A DNA stretch of 64,000 nt, from the NCBI GenBank assembly GCA_002394165.1, contig DGTA01000057.1, positions 1 through 64,000 of the forward strand. The letters run 5' to 3'. This DNA is from Lachnospiraceae bacterium UBA4348. GTDB lineage: Bacteria > Bacillota > Clostridia > Lachnospirales > Lachnospiraceae. A model generated the notes under the pieces. It was not told where the DNA came from and did no database searches. It saw only the letters and a list, made by a program, of their open reading frames with translations. Positions 15,657 through 24,082 of this stretch are shown here, piece by piece (within the stretch, counting starts at the first letter, position 1; the number at the start of each line of letters is the position of its first letter). Both the position numbers and the translations under genes were made by a program.

Positions 15657-17489
15657 ATGAGAAGAAAACTGGCGTTCTTATTATCGGCGGCACTGACATT
15701 TGCCATGATCCCTGGAACAGCGGCGGGTGAAGCCCTGCCGGCGGAAGCACCGGTTCAGGCGGGAGCATCGGACCAGACAGAGGCGCTGGATCCGGAGGAG
15801 GCGCAGACGGAGGCCGGGGAGGTCTCTGTTTCCATGGAAATGTATACTTACTATATGGAAGAGTACGACAATAATTTCGAAATGCCCGTATATTTTGTGA
15901 ACGGCGTGAAAGATCTGCCGTTCGTGGATCTGGCGGACTGGTCGGATGTGATGGTGACGCTCTACCATTATTGCGGTTATGTGGATTATGCCCTGAATAT
16001 GGATATAGACGGCGAGCTGGCAATGTATACCAGGGAGAACGGCTACTCCATGTTTTTTAATTTTGCGGAAGGAACCATTGTCTTTGACGATTATGACGCG
16101 TTTACACATACGGCGGAGGACAAAGCCCTGCTGGATATGGTAAGCATGCCTCTTTATAATGAGGAGGGCGACAAGGTCGTCATGGAACGGCTCGAGCAGG
16201 GATCATTTGACCGCTATGGCAGTGAGATCACGCTGAACCTGAATGATTATGGTATTCCCATGTGCTGGGTCGAGGAGGAAAACCTGTATCTGGTCCCGAT
16301 GCAGACGCTGGGGGATTTCCTGATCGCGGGGCCGCTCGGAGTGGATGTCTTTTTCAATGAGGCGGCGGTTTTCCTGGCCACCGAATCCGATTTCGGGATC
16401 GATGTCGAGGAGTATACCCCGCTTGGGGAAGAATTCTATTCGGCTCCCTACGGAACCATGAGCCCGGAGCTTGCGGCGTACAATTACAGTGAGCTGTGCC
16501 TGGCCCTGGATCATCTGTACGGGCTTAAGGAGATTCACGATATCACCAACTTTGACAAGATCTTCCAGGAGACCGGCTATGCGCATGATCTGTCCGATCC
16601 GGATCCCAACGTGTCGGATGGGGCGCTGGCGGACTTTATCGAGTACTACCTGGACGACCTGCATTCCTCCTTTGAGTTCCCGTCCTACCGGACACAGAAG
16701 GTGGAGGCTATCGGGGGGAGCGGGCTATCCTCCATGCAGGATGAGATCAACAGCAGGATCTTTTCGGAGGCCCGGAAGGCAGCGGACGGCGAGATCACCC
16801 CGTATCAGGAAGTGGGAAACACCGCCTATATCACGTTCGATAATTTCTCGTACCGAAGGAATCCTTCCGAGTATTACGAAGAGGGAGCGGTCCCGGACCC
16901 GGGGACGGATCCCGCTTCTGAAGAGATGGATACGATCGGGCTGATGCTGTATGCGCACCAGCAGATCACGAGGCAGGACAGCCCCATCGAAAATGTGGTC
17001 ATCGACGTGAGCCTGAATGGAGGCGGAAATCTTGATGCCTGCGCGTTTACGGCTTCCTGGCTTCTGGGGGAAGCATCCCTGAGCATCCGCAGTTCCATGA
17101 CGGGAGCAACATCGACGGGGGTATACCGGGTGGATGCCAACCTGGACGGGAGCTTTGATGAGAACGACACGATCTCTGACAAAAACCTGTACTGCCTGAT
17201 CGGACCGTACAGCTTTTCAGCCGGCAACCTGCTCCCGAACGTCCTCAAGTCCTCCAGCAAGGTGACACTGCTCGGACAGACATCCGGCGGCGGAAGCTGC
17301 TCGGTGCTTCATATGTCGACGGCATCCGGCGCGATCTTCAATATATCCTCACCCTACAGGATGTCCAGCGTAAAGAACGGATCCTACTATGATATCGATC
17401 TGGGCATCGAGCCGGACTGCTACATAACAAAACTCGAGAATTTCTACGACAGGCAGGCCCTGACGGATTACATCAACCAGCTGTTCTGA
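15657..17489 (+). CDS. Secreted S41-family peptidase-like protein
   Basis: 610 residues with a signal peptide (MRRKLAFLLSAALTFAMIPG) and an acidic Ala/Glu linker. The first ~250 residues are an uncharacterised domain containing a stalk-like EMYTYYMEEYDNN region and a copper-amine-oxidase-like pattern (PMCWVEEENLYLVPMQTLGD). The C-terminal ~200 residues match the S41 (Ctp/tricorn/IRBP) fold: NVVIDVSLNGGGNLDACAF, then GPYSFSAGNLLPN with the likely nucleophile Ser, then LLGQTSGGGSC. The Lys of the TFGKGS motif found in classic Ctp proteases is replaced by Gly, as in tricorn/IRBP-like members. ATG 15657 follows GGAG by 9 bases. Confidence 0.78.
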   Translation: MRRKLAFLLSAALTFAMIPGTAAGEALPAEAPVQAGASDQTEALDPEEAQTEAGEVSVSMEMYTYYMEEYDNNFEMPVYFVNGVKDLPFVDLADWSDVMVTLYHYCGYVDYALNMDIDGELAMYTRENGYSMFFNFAEGTIVFDDYDAFTHTAEDKALLDMVSMPLYNEEGDKVVMERLEQGSFDRYGSEITLNLNDYGIPMCWVEEENLYLVPMQTLGDFLIAGPLGVDVFFNEAAVFLATESDFGIDVEEYTPLGEEFYSAPYGTMSPELAAYNYSELCLALDHLYGLKEIHDITNFDKIFQETGYAHDLSDPDPNVSDGALADFIEYYLDDLHSSFEFPSYRTQKVEAIGGSGLSSMQDEINSRIFSEARKAADGEITPYQEVGNTAYITFDNFSYRRNPSEYYEEGAVPDPGTDPASEEMDTIGLMLYAHQQITRQDSPIENVVIDVSLNGGGNLDACAFTASWLLGEASLSIRSSMTGATSTGVYRVDANLDGSFDENDTISDKNLYCLIGPYSFSAGNLLPNVLKSSSKVTLLGQTSGGGSCSVLHMSTASGAIFNISSPYRMSSVKNGSYYDIDLGIEPDCYITKLENFYDRQALTDYINQLF

Positions 17490-17527
17490 TGACCGGGAAA
17501 AGGGCGCCTAAAAGGATGGAAAGCTGA

Positions 17528-18274
17528 ATGGAGTTCGATCAGACGCAGACCAGGATGTACTCGATCATCTGCAGCCACGACGGGATCAAAGCCCGTGATA
17601 TCGCCGCCCGGATCGGGGCGGACAAAACACAGATCAACCGGATGCTGTACAATGCGCCGTTTATCCATGAGCTGTGCTACCGGGATAAGGATTATCTCTG
17701 GCACGGCCTCATCCGCCAGACATTCCCTCACACGGGGCTGGCCGATTTCTGCGGCTATTACGCGTCGGTGGAACGATTCCGGGAGCAGGACGGTGAGGAG
17801 TGGCTCGAGGAATTAAAGGCCGGCTGCCGCGGCATCGGCCGGAATCTGAACGATACGCGCGGACTGATCCATTCTTTCAGGGATTCGCGGGAGGTCATGC
17901 TCGGACTTTTCGAGGATATGGACGAGCTGGATACATCTTCGTGGGAGATCTGTTTTGAGCTGCGGATCAGGCGCGCCAGGCATATCCGGATCTACGCGGA
18001 TGTGCTGGTGATAACTGAAAATAAAGTTTTTTCGCTGGAATTTAAGATGAAGGACGTGATCGACCCGGATGAAGAGCTGCAGGCCGTCAAGTATGCGCGG
18101 TATCTCGACGTCATCTTCGGGCCTGGCTATGAGGTGATCCCCGCGCTGGTGCTGACCAGGGCGGAGGATCTTTACACATGGAGCGAGCTGCCCGGGAGCA
18201 CGGCGCAGATTCCGGTCTGCTCGGGGGATATGCTTTTTAATCTGTTTGATGAGTATATCGGGTTCCTTAACTGA
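17528..18274 (+). CDS. Winged-helix plus PD-(D/E)XK nuclease-like protein
   Basis: 248 residues. Residues 8-65 read as a winged helix (MYSIICSHDGIKARDIAARI, then GADKTQINRMLYNAP and a DYLWHG wing). Residues ~140-215 have a restriction-nuclease-like core: an Asp in YADVLVITENKVFSLEFKMK followed by the E-x-K pair of LEFKMK, then a helix containing ELQAVKYARYL. This fits a PD-(D/E)XK fold. No partner gene (methylase, toxin, helicase) adjoins. It might be a stand-alone DNA-binding nuclease or a ligand-sensing nuclease-fold regulator. The assignment is by motif reading only. Confidence 0.5.
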   Translation: MEFDQTQTRMYSIICSHDGIKARDIAARIGADKTQINRMLYNAPFIHELCYRDKDYLWHGLIRQTFPHTGLADFCGYYASVERFREQDGEEWLEELKAGCRGIGRNLNDTRGLIHSFRDSREVMLGLFEDMDELDTSSWEICFELRIRRARHIRIYADVLVITENKVFSLEFKMKDVIDPDEELQAVKYARYLDVIFGPGYEVIPALVLTRAEDLYTWSELPGSTAQIPVCSGDMLFNLFDEYIGFLN

Positions 18275-18485
18275 CCTCGGGATCCGCGTCAAGGTCATCC
18301 TGCCTGACGGCATGGCGGAGCAGGCGAAGGAGCCGGCTGTTGTCCCTGCCGGATCTGGCGGGGGCGGGAGTTTCTTCCTGTGTATCCACTGCAGGGGTCA
18401 GGGACCGGTTCTCCGTTTTCTGAGGGAGGGACAGGTCGATCCCCGCTGTGATCTCCTGCAGCTGTGAAAATGATAATCTGATCAT
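18267..18485 (-). CDS. Small protein of unknown function
   Basis: 72 residues; the ATG (18485) is preceded on the minus strand by AGAAAGG with 7 bases of spacing. It begins MIRLSFSQLQEITAGIDLSL and ends in a basic then acidic tail, with Pro-rich and Arg-rich sections and no Cys. It overlaps the 3' end of the convergent gene by 8 bases. It accounts for most of the 311-base gap before 18586, and I see no competing ORF with an SD on the plus strand. Whether it is translated is uncertain. Confidence 0.45.
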   Translation of the reverse strand: MIRLSFSQLQEITAGIDLSLPQKTENRSLTPAVDTQEETPAPARSGRDNSRLLRLLRHAVRQDDLDADPEVS

Positions 18486-18585
18486 AACTTAACCTTTCTT
18501 TCTATAAGTAAACGCCCGGGGGCAATTATTGCTCTCACAGTAAGATACGAATCGGGCTGAGACTATCCACAAAAGGAGGAAAAAG

Positions 18586-19626
18586 ATGAGCGGCAATACG
18601 CATATCCTGAAGGAAAGACCCATCCGGTGGGGGCTTTTGGGAGCAGGTGTGATCCTGGACCGCTGGCTGAAAGGAGCCATGCAGGCGGAGGGCACACAGA
18701 TCGCGGCGGTCGCCTCGCGGACGATCGAAACTGCGAGAAGACAGGCGGATAAATACAAGATCCCCGAGGCGCTTACTTATGATGAGATCCTGAAGCGGAA
18801 GGACATCGACATCATGTACATTCCGGTGCCGCATATGGCGCACAGGGATCTTGCACTGCGGGCGATGGAAGCGGGCTTCCATGTGCTTGTGGAGAAACCC
18901 GCCGGCGTAACGGCAAAGGAATGGGACGAGATGACGGCCTGCGCCGCCAGAAATCATGTTTTTCTCATGGAGGCAGTCTGGACCAACTGTTTCCCCATCA
19001 TGAAGCGGCTGCGTGAAGAACTCGATTCGGGCAGGATCGGCGATGTCCGGAATGTCCAGGCAAATTTCGCTTTCCGCGTGGACGACGATTATCAGGGCAG
19101 GCTGACTGATCCCGCCCAGGCCGGCGGCGGCCTGCTGGATGTAGGCGTCTACACACTGCATTTTGCACAGAATGTTTTCGGGACTTCACCGGAAAAGCTG
19201 GTCTCCTTCGCGTCAATGGACACGGATGACCTTCATCTGAAGGTGGATGAGCAGTGTGCCGTCATCGGCCAGTATAAGAACGGGGCCCTGGCGGTCCTCC
19301 AGGCGGCGATCCGGACTGCCATGCCCGATACCGCGTGGATCTACGGGACGAAGGGATACATCCGCATGCCGGTCTTCTGGAAACCGTCCGTGATGGAGAT
19401 CACCACGCAGGAGGGGACCAAGACTGTTTCGATGCCGGTCTCACAAAAGCTGGAGGGCATCGAGGACGAGGGCTACCAGTACGAAGTGAGACACGTAAAT
19501 GACTGCCTGCGGCAGGGACTGACCGAGTCACCGCTGGTGCCGCATGATGTGACGAGGGCCGTGCTCAGGCAGTGCGACGCCCTGCGCGCGCAGTGGGGAC
19601 TGAAGTATCCGTTTGAAGAAATGTGA
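18586..19626 (+). CDS. Gfo/Idh/MocA family oxidoreductase
   Basis: 346 residues with a very strong SD (AAAAGGAGG). The N-terminal Rossmann motif GLLGAGVILDRW binds NAD(P). EKPAGVTAKEW carries the conserved Lys of the EKP motif, and the C-terminal half is the GFO_IDH_MocA_C substrate domain with AGGGLLDVGVYTLHF. Such enzymes oxidise or reduce sugars and inositols, or act as trans-1,2-dihydrodiol-type dehydrogenases; the substrate is unknown. The downstream phosphodiesterase gene follows within 30 bases, so the two are probably one transcript. Confidence 0.9.
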   Translation: MSGNTHILKERPIRWGLLGAGVILDRWLKGAMQAEGTQIAAVASRTIETARRQADKYKIPEALTYDEILKRKDIDIMYIPVPHMAHRDLALRAMEAGFHVLVEKPAGVTAKEWDEMTACAARNHVFLMEAVWTNCFPIMKRLREELDSGRIGDVRNVQANFAFRVDDDYQGRLTDPAQAGGGLLDVGVYTLHFAQNVFGTSPEKLVSFASMDTDDLHLKVDEQCAVIGQYKNGALAVLQAAIRTAMPDTAWIYGTKGYIRMPVFWKPSVMEITTQEGTKTVSMPVSQKLEGIEDEGYQYEVRHVNDCLRQGLTESPLVPHDVTRAVLRQCDALRAQWGLKYPFEEM

Positions 19627-19655
19627 ATGAAACCGGAGATGAACGGAGGCCTTTT

Positions 19656-20246
19656 ATGAAATGGATGATCGCGTCCGATCTTCACGGATCGGCTTACTAC
19701 TGCCGGAAAATGCTGGAAGCCTTTGAACGGGAGAAGGCAGACCGGCTGCTTTTTCTTGGAGATATTCTCTACCACGGCCCGCGAAACGATCTGCCGCGGG
19801 ATTACGCCCCGAAGGAAGTCATCCGGATGATGAATTCCCTCTCAGACCGGATCCTGGCCGTGCGGGGCAACTGCGAGGCCGAGGTGGACCAGATGGTCCT
19901 GGACTTCCCGGTCCTCGCTTCCTACGCCGTTCTGGAGCTGGGCGCCGGCACGGGCAGCAGCGGCAGCATCATATACGCCACCCACGGCCATGTCTGGAAC
20001 ATTGACAACCTGCCGCCTCTTAAAAAAGGCGACATCCTGCTGTACGGACATACGCACGTGCCGCTTTGCGAAGAAAAAGACGGGATACATTGCCTGAACC
20101 CGGGGTCCGTGTCACTGCCCAAAGAAGGCAGCGAACACAGCTATATGACGCTCGAAAACGGCGTATTTTCCTGGGTTTCTTTTGAGGGGTCTGACCCTTT
20201 TCGCACGTTGAAGTGCAAAAGTTTTGAGGGGGAGGAGATAAGGTGA
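19656..20246 (+). CDS. yfcE: YfcE-type metallophosphodiesterase with repeat-encoded tail
   Basis: 196 residues. The calcineurin-like phosphoesterase motifs are all present: ASDLHGS, FLGDILYHG, AVRGNCEAEVD, YATHGH and LYGHTHVPLCEEKDG. The enzyme core ends near LENGVFSWVSFEG. The last ~17 residues (GSDPFRTLK...) are encoded by a copy of dispersed repeat family A and look like an accretion. ATG 19656 is preferred (CGGAGG 6 bases upstream) to an ATG at 19623 overlapping the previous stop. The stop overlaps the GTG of the following ABC ATPase gene. Confidence 0.88.
   Translation: MKWMIASDLHGSAYYCRKMLEAFEREKADRLLFLGDILYHGPRNDLPRDYAPKEVIRMMNSLSDRILAVRGNCEAEVDQMVLDFPVLASYAVLELGAGTGSSGSIIYATHGHVWNIDNLPPLKKGDILLYGHTHVPLCEEKDGIHCLNPGSVSLPKEGSEHSYMTLENGVFSWVSFEGSDPFRTLKCKSFEGEEIR
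20184..20229. repeat. Dispersed repeat family A, copy 3, inside a coding 3' end
   Basis: GAGGGGTCTGACCCTTTTCG followed by a diverged inverted arm (CACGTTGAAGTGCAAAAG). It lies in frame within the last codons of the yfcE-like gene, and its 3' edge supplies the SD region of the next gene. Confidence 0.8.
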
Positions 20247-20986
20247 ACGGGAACAGTATGCTGGAGATCCGCCATTACTCGAAATCCTACGGCGGAGGGA
20301 AGAAGGCGGCGGATGATGTGTCCCTGACCGTGGAATGCGGGGATATCTGCGGCTTTATCGGCCACAACGGCGCCGGCAAGTCGACGACGATCCGTGCTGT
20401 GGTGGGCGTCCTGGATTTTACGGAGGGCGAGATTTTTATCGGCGGGCATTCGGTGAAGGATGAACCGATGGAATGCAAGAAGATCACGGCGTATATTCCG
20501 GACAATCCGGATCTTTACGAGAACCTGACGGGCATCCAGTACCTGAATTTTATCGCGGATGTTTTTGAGCTTGGGGCCGCCGAGCGGGAGGAGCGCATCA
20601 GAAAGTACGGGGATCTGTTTGAGATCACGCGGGATCTGGGCGACCTGATCAGCTCCTATTCCCACGGGATGAAGCAGAAGGTGGCGATCATCTCCGCGCT
20701 GATCCATGAGCCGAAGCTTCTTGTGCTGGATGAGCCTTTTGTGGGCCTCGATCCGAAGGCGTCCTTTACACTGAAGGAGATCATGCATGAAATGTGTGAT
20801 CGGGGGACGGCGGTCTTCTTTTCAACTCATGTGCTCGATGTGGCGGAGAAGCTGTGCAACAAGGTGGCAATCATAAAGCACGGCAGGATCATTTTTTCCG
20901 GGACCATGGAAGAACTGACGGAAGGCCAGTCACTGGAAGAGGCATTTCTGGAGGCGGATCATGAAGAAATACAGCATTCTTCTTAA
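20243..20986 (+). CDS. ABC transporter ATP-binding protein (ABC-2 exporter type)
   Basis: 247 residues. Walker A GHNGAGKST, the signature region ISSYSHGMKQKVAIISAL, Walker B KLLVLDEPFVGLDPKA and H-loop FFSTHVLDVAEKL. It starts at GTG 20243 (GGAGGAG upstream) inside the stop of the preceding gene, and overlaps the permease gene by 26 bases. It powers the large ABC-2 type membrane protein that follows; the cargo is unknown. Confidence 0.92.
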   Translation: MNGNSMLEIRHYSKSYGGGKKAADDVSLTVECGDICGFIGHNGAGKSTTIRAVVGVLDFTEGEIFIGGHSVKDEPMECKKITAYIPDNPDLYENLTGIQYLNFIADVFELGAAEREERIRKYGDLFEITRDLGDLISSYSHGMKQKVAIISALIHEPKLLVLDEPFVGLDPKASFTLKEIMHEMCDRGTAVFFSTHVLDVAEKLCNKVAIIKHGRIIFSGTMEELTEGQSLEEAFLEADHEEIQHSS

Positions 20987-22550
20987 GACGATGCTCCTGT
21001 CCTCCAGCCTGGGGAATATCCGCAGGCACACGTATGACAGGAAAAAGAAAAGAAAGATCATCGGAAGCCGCATCGGTCTTACGCTCCTGTGCGCGATGCT
21101 CATTGCCTACAGCATCCTGATCTGTGTCGGCTTCGGAAAGATCGGGATGACCGGTGCGGTCCCGGTGATGTGTGCCCTGGTGATCAGCTCGCTCGCTTTT
21201 GTATTCACCTTTTTGAAGTCCAACGGATATCTGTTCAACTTTAAGGAATACGACATGCTGATGGCGCTCCCGTTTAAGACGAGGACCGTCGCCGCCTGCA
21301 AGTTCCTGTATATGTATATCAAGAGCCTGCCATGGTACCTGAGCATCTCCGCTGCCATGCTGGCCGGATATGCGTACTATGCTCGGCCGCCCTTCTATAC
21401 CTATATCATATGGATCATCCTGTCCCTGATCCTGCCGGTGATCCCGATGCTGGCGGCGTCATTTATCGGATTTCTGATCGCGAAGATCAGCTCGGGATTT
21501 AAGAAGACCAACCTGATCCAGACGATCTTTACCTTCGTGATCATCGTCCTGAGCTTCAGCCTGCGCTACATTATAGAGGCGCTGATCGGAGACGATAAGA
21601 TAGAAGCGGTTTTAAGCGGCATTTCGATGATGACAGGCCGGGCTTCGGGGATCTACTTTCCGGCCGGGTGGTTTGCCGCTGCGGTCACCAGGACGGATAT
21701 TCCGAAGATGCTGGCACTGACCGGACTTAGCTTCGCGTTATTCGCAGCGGTGTTTTACATCGTCGGAAACTCCTACAGGCAGATCAACTCCGCGATCAGG
21801 TCCCATGCCGCGTCGAAGAACTACCGGATGAGAAGACAGAAGAAGAGCAGTGTGGTCAATGCGATCGCCTTCAAGGAATTCAAGAGGCTGACCGGATCCA
21901 CCGTGTACATGACGAACGCTGCGGTCGGCGAGCTTCTGGCCGCCCTGCTGGGGATCATCACCCTTGTTCTCGGCTTTGACAGGATCATCGCGATCATCAC
22001 GCAGGGGGCGCCCATCGACCCGGCCATACTCCAACCGGCCATCCCCTTTGTCGTGTACTTCTTTGTCGGCATGGTGGCGACCACGGCATGCTCCCCGTCG
22101 CTGGAGGGAAAGAACTACTGGATCCTGCAGAGCCTGCCGATCGAAAAAAAGACGATCCGCCAGGGAAAAATGTTGTTTAATATGTACCTTACAGTTCCCT
22201 TTATGCTGTTTGCCGTACTTTGTATGTGTCTGTCATTCAAAGTTCCACTCCTCAACACGGTGCTGTACCTGATCCTGGGAGTCGCGCTGTGCGCCTTCTC
22301 CACAGCCTGGGGCTGCGTTTGCGGAGTCTGGCATATGCGCACAGACTGGGAGAACGAGGTGGAAGTGATCAAGCAGGGTGCGGCGGTCGTCATCTACATG
22401 CTGCCCAACATGCTTGCTGCGATGGGGCTGGTCGTGCTGATGGTGTGGCTTGGCACAAAGATGGATCATACGCTGCTGACAGTCATCGCAATCGGGATCG
22501 CCGGGCTGCTGGCGGGAGTGTGCTACAAGATCGCGATCCGGCTCCGCTGA
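20961..22550 (+). CDS. ABC-2 type permease
   Basis: 529 residues with about twelve membrane helices in two halves and a central cytoplasmic region (AIRSHAASKNYRMRRQKKSS). The size and layout match the single-polypeptide permeases found beside ABC-2 ATPases in Clostridia. It would form a homodimer or monomeric exporter with the ATPase encoded upstream. It overlaps that gene, indicating coupled translation. The second radical SAM/peptide locus begins just downstream, but a separate promoter lies between them, so a link to peptide export is only a possibility. Confidence 0.88.
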   Translation: MKKYSILLKTMLLSSSLGNIRRHTYDRKKKRKIIGSRIGLTLLCAMLIAYSILICVGFGKIGMTGAVPVMCALVISSLAFVFTFLKSNGYLFNFKEYDMLMALPFKTRTVAACKFLYMYIKSLPWYLSISAAMLAGYAYYARPPFYTYIIWIILSLILPVIPMLAASFIGFLIAKISSGFKKTNLIQTIFTFVIIVLSFSLRYIIEALIGDDKIEAVLSGISMMTGRASGIYFPAGWFAAAVTRTDIPKMLALTGLSFALFAAVFYIVGNSYRQINSAIRSHAASKNYRMRRQKKSSVVNAIAFKEFKRLTGSTVYMTNAAVGELLAALLGIITLVLGFDRIIAIITQGAPIDPAILQPAIPFVVYFFVGMVATTACSPSLEGKNYWILQSLPIEKKTIRQGKMLFNMYLTVPFMLFAVLCMCLSFKVPLLNTVLYLILGVALCAFSTAWGCVCGVWHMRTDWENEVEVIKQGAAVVIYMLPNMLAAMGLVVLMVWLGTKMDHTLLTVIAIGIAGLLAGVCYKIAIRLR

Positions 22551-22575
22551 CATAGAAAAGGCCTGCAAAATATTC

Positions 22576-22604
22576 TTGCGAACGCGCGGAGGATATGTTA
22601 TGTT
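22576..22604 (+). promoter_or_regulatory. Candidate promoter for precursor peptide 2
   Basis: TTGCGA (22576-22581), 17-base spacer, TATGTT (22599-22604), 38 bases before the peptide ATG. Confidence 0.45.
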
Positions 22605-22642
22605 ATTCCCAGTATATTTCTAGAAAGAAAGGGGAATACCTG

Positions 22643-22810
22643 ATGAGAAAAGAATATGAAGCTCCGAAGGCAGAGAAACTTGATTTTGATTATTCAGAAG
22701 TCGTAACAGCCAGCAATACGGGTACGGGCTGCATGATCGCCGGTATGACCACAACATATTCGGATGGAAGCGGCAACACTTATCAGACATCTGTTCCCGG
22801 CGACGAATAA
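22643..22810 (+). CDS. Candidate RiPP precursor peptide 2
   Basis: 55 residues starting at ATG 22643 (SD AAAGGGG). The leader MRKEYEAPKAEKLDFDYSEV, then VTAS, matches that of the peptide at 5683. The remaining core is Thr/Ser/Gly-rich with a single Cys and two Met (TGTGCMIAGMTTTYSDGSG...), unlike the Tyr/Cys-rich core of peptide 1. It precedes its radical SAM gene and is separated from it by a terminator hairpin, which should give more precursor than enzyme. A longer ORF start at 22595 has no SD. Confidence 0.75.
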   Translation: MRKEYEAPKAEKLDFDYSEVVTASNTGTGCMIAGMTTTYSDGSGNTYQTSVPGDE

Positions 22811-22827
22811 AGAGAAATTGTAAAAAG

Positions 22828-22852
22828 CGCCTCGTTTTCGAGGCGTTTTTTT
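22828..22852 (+). terminator. Terminator/attenuator between precursor 2 and its radical SAM gene
   Basis: CGCCTCG-TTTT-CGAGGCG followed by seven T. It stands 17 bases after the peptide stop and 24 bases before the preferred radical SAM start; partial read-through would feed the enzyme gene. Confidence 0.85.
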
Positions 22853-22876
22853 GATTTGACGGAGGTCGTGTTCAAG

Positions 22877-24025
22877 ATGAAGGAGCCGAAAAATGGCTTT
22901 GAATACCTGAAAAGAAGGCATGAGCAGGAACTGGGGAAAAACGTCCGTTTTTCCGGATTCAAACGGTACCTGGAAGTGAAGGCCCGTGAAAAGGGAACCC
23001 CTGTCAGCGGCCAGTTTGAACTGACGCCGCTCTGCAATTTCGACTGCAGGATGTGTTACGTCCACCTCCGGAAAGACCAGCTTAAAACGCAGGATGTCAT
23101 GACGGCGGATCAGTGGAAGCAGCTGATCAGGCAGGCCTGGGAGATGGGCCTGATCAGGGCGACCCTGACAGGGGGTGAGTGCCTGGCGTACCCCGGGTTT
23201 AAAGAGATCTATCTGTATCTGCACAGCCTCGGCTGCGAGGTCGTGGCGCTGACGAACGGTTTTTTGATCGATGACGACTGGATCCGCTTTTTCAGGGAGC
23301 ATCCGCCGGCGCAGATCCGGATCACCCTCTACGGATACGATGACGATACTTATGAAAATGTGACGGGTCGAAGATGCTTTGACCGGATCCGCGCGAATAT
23401 CCTGAAGCTGAAGGATGCGGGGATGCCGCTGACGATCTCGGTGACGCCCAACCGCTTTCTCGGGGAGGGAGTCTTTGAGACGATCCGCACGGCCAAAAGC
23501 CTGTGCCAAAGCGTCCTGATCAGCAATACGCTGTTTGCCCCGAGGCAGGAGACCGGACGGGCGCAGGAAGGGCATAAGATCAGCGATGAAGATTACCTTC
23601 GGATGTACACGCTGATAAATGAGCTGGACGGAAAGGAGACGGTCCCGATCCCCAAAGACGAGCTGCCGCCGGCGGGCGGTCCTTCCCATGAGTGCAGGGA
23701 ATGCGGGGTCGAGTGCGGCGCCGGACGATCGGGCTTCAGTATAGACTGGAAGGGAACCATGCGTCCCTGCACCCGGTTTTATGCGATCGAGGCGTTTCCG
23801 CTGCGGGACGGATTTGAAAAAGCCTGGCGGGAAATGAACCGGGTGGCCGCTTCCTGGCCGCGGGTCGCCGAATGTGAGGGCTGCGCCTACGCCACGGCCT
23901 GCATCAGGTGTCCGGCCAATATGCTTGCCTATGCCGAAGCGGGAGTACAGCCGGTTAAAATGTGTGAGAGGACAATGTTTTTCGTGGAAAACGGGGTCTG
24001 GAACATCCCGGAATGCGATGACTGA
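22877..24025 (+). CDS. Radical SAM/SPASM protein, putative RiPP-modifying enzyme (paralogue 2)
   Basis: 382 residues from ATG 22877. This start puts the cluster cysteines at 53, 57 and 60 (LTPLCNFDCRMCYVHL), exactly as in the paralogue at 4497; GGAGG lies 11 bases upstream. Shared blocks include KAREKGTPVSGQFELTPLCN, LTGGECLAYPGF and LYLHSLGCEV. The SPASM-like C-terminus has CRECGVECGAGRSGFSIDWK, a Cys after MRP, CEGCAYATACIRCPAN and a final Cys. Its presumed substrate is the peptide encoded just upstream. It lacks adjacent protease or transporter genes, apart from the ABC-2 pair further upstream. Confidence 0.88.
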   Translation: MKEPKNGFEYLKRRHEQELGKNVRFSGFKRYLEVKAREKGTPVSGQFELTPLCNFDCRMCYVHLRKDQLKTQDVMTADQWKQLIRQAWEMGLIRATLTGGECLAYPGFKEIYLYLHSLGCEVVALTNGFLIDDDWIRFFREHPPAQIRITLYGYDDDTYENVTGRRCFDRIRANILKLKDAGMPLTISVTPNRFLGEGVFETIRTAKSLCQSVLISNTLFAPRQETGRAQEGHKISDEDYLRMYTLINELDGKETVPIPKDELPPAGGPSHECRECGVECGAGRSGFSIDWKGTMRPCTRFYAIEAFPLRDGFEKAWREMNRVAASWPRVAECEGCAYATACIRCPANMLAYAEAGVQPVKMCERTMFFVENGVWNIPECDD

Positions 24026-24082
24026 AGAAAAGCCCGGGAGGGCAGTTTGCGAACGATTGATGTTTCGGACGAGGACATTTGA

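Noticed and set aside
18246..18467. 73-codon plus-strand ORF after the wHTH/nuclease-like gene
   Set aside because: No SD and a composition unlike neighbouring genes; the minus-strand ORF at 18267-18485 has an SD and better composition.
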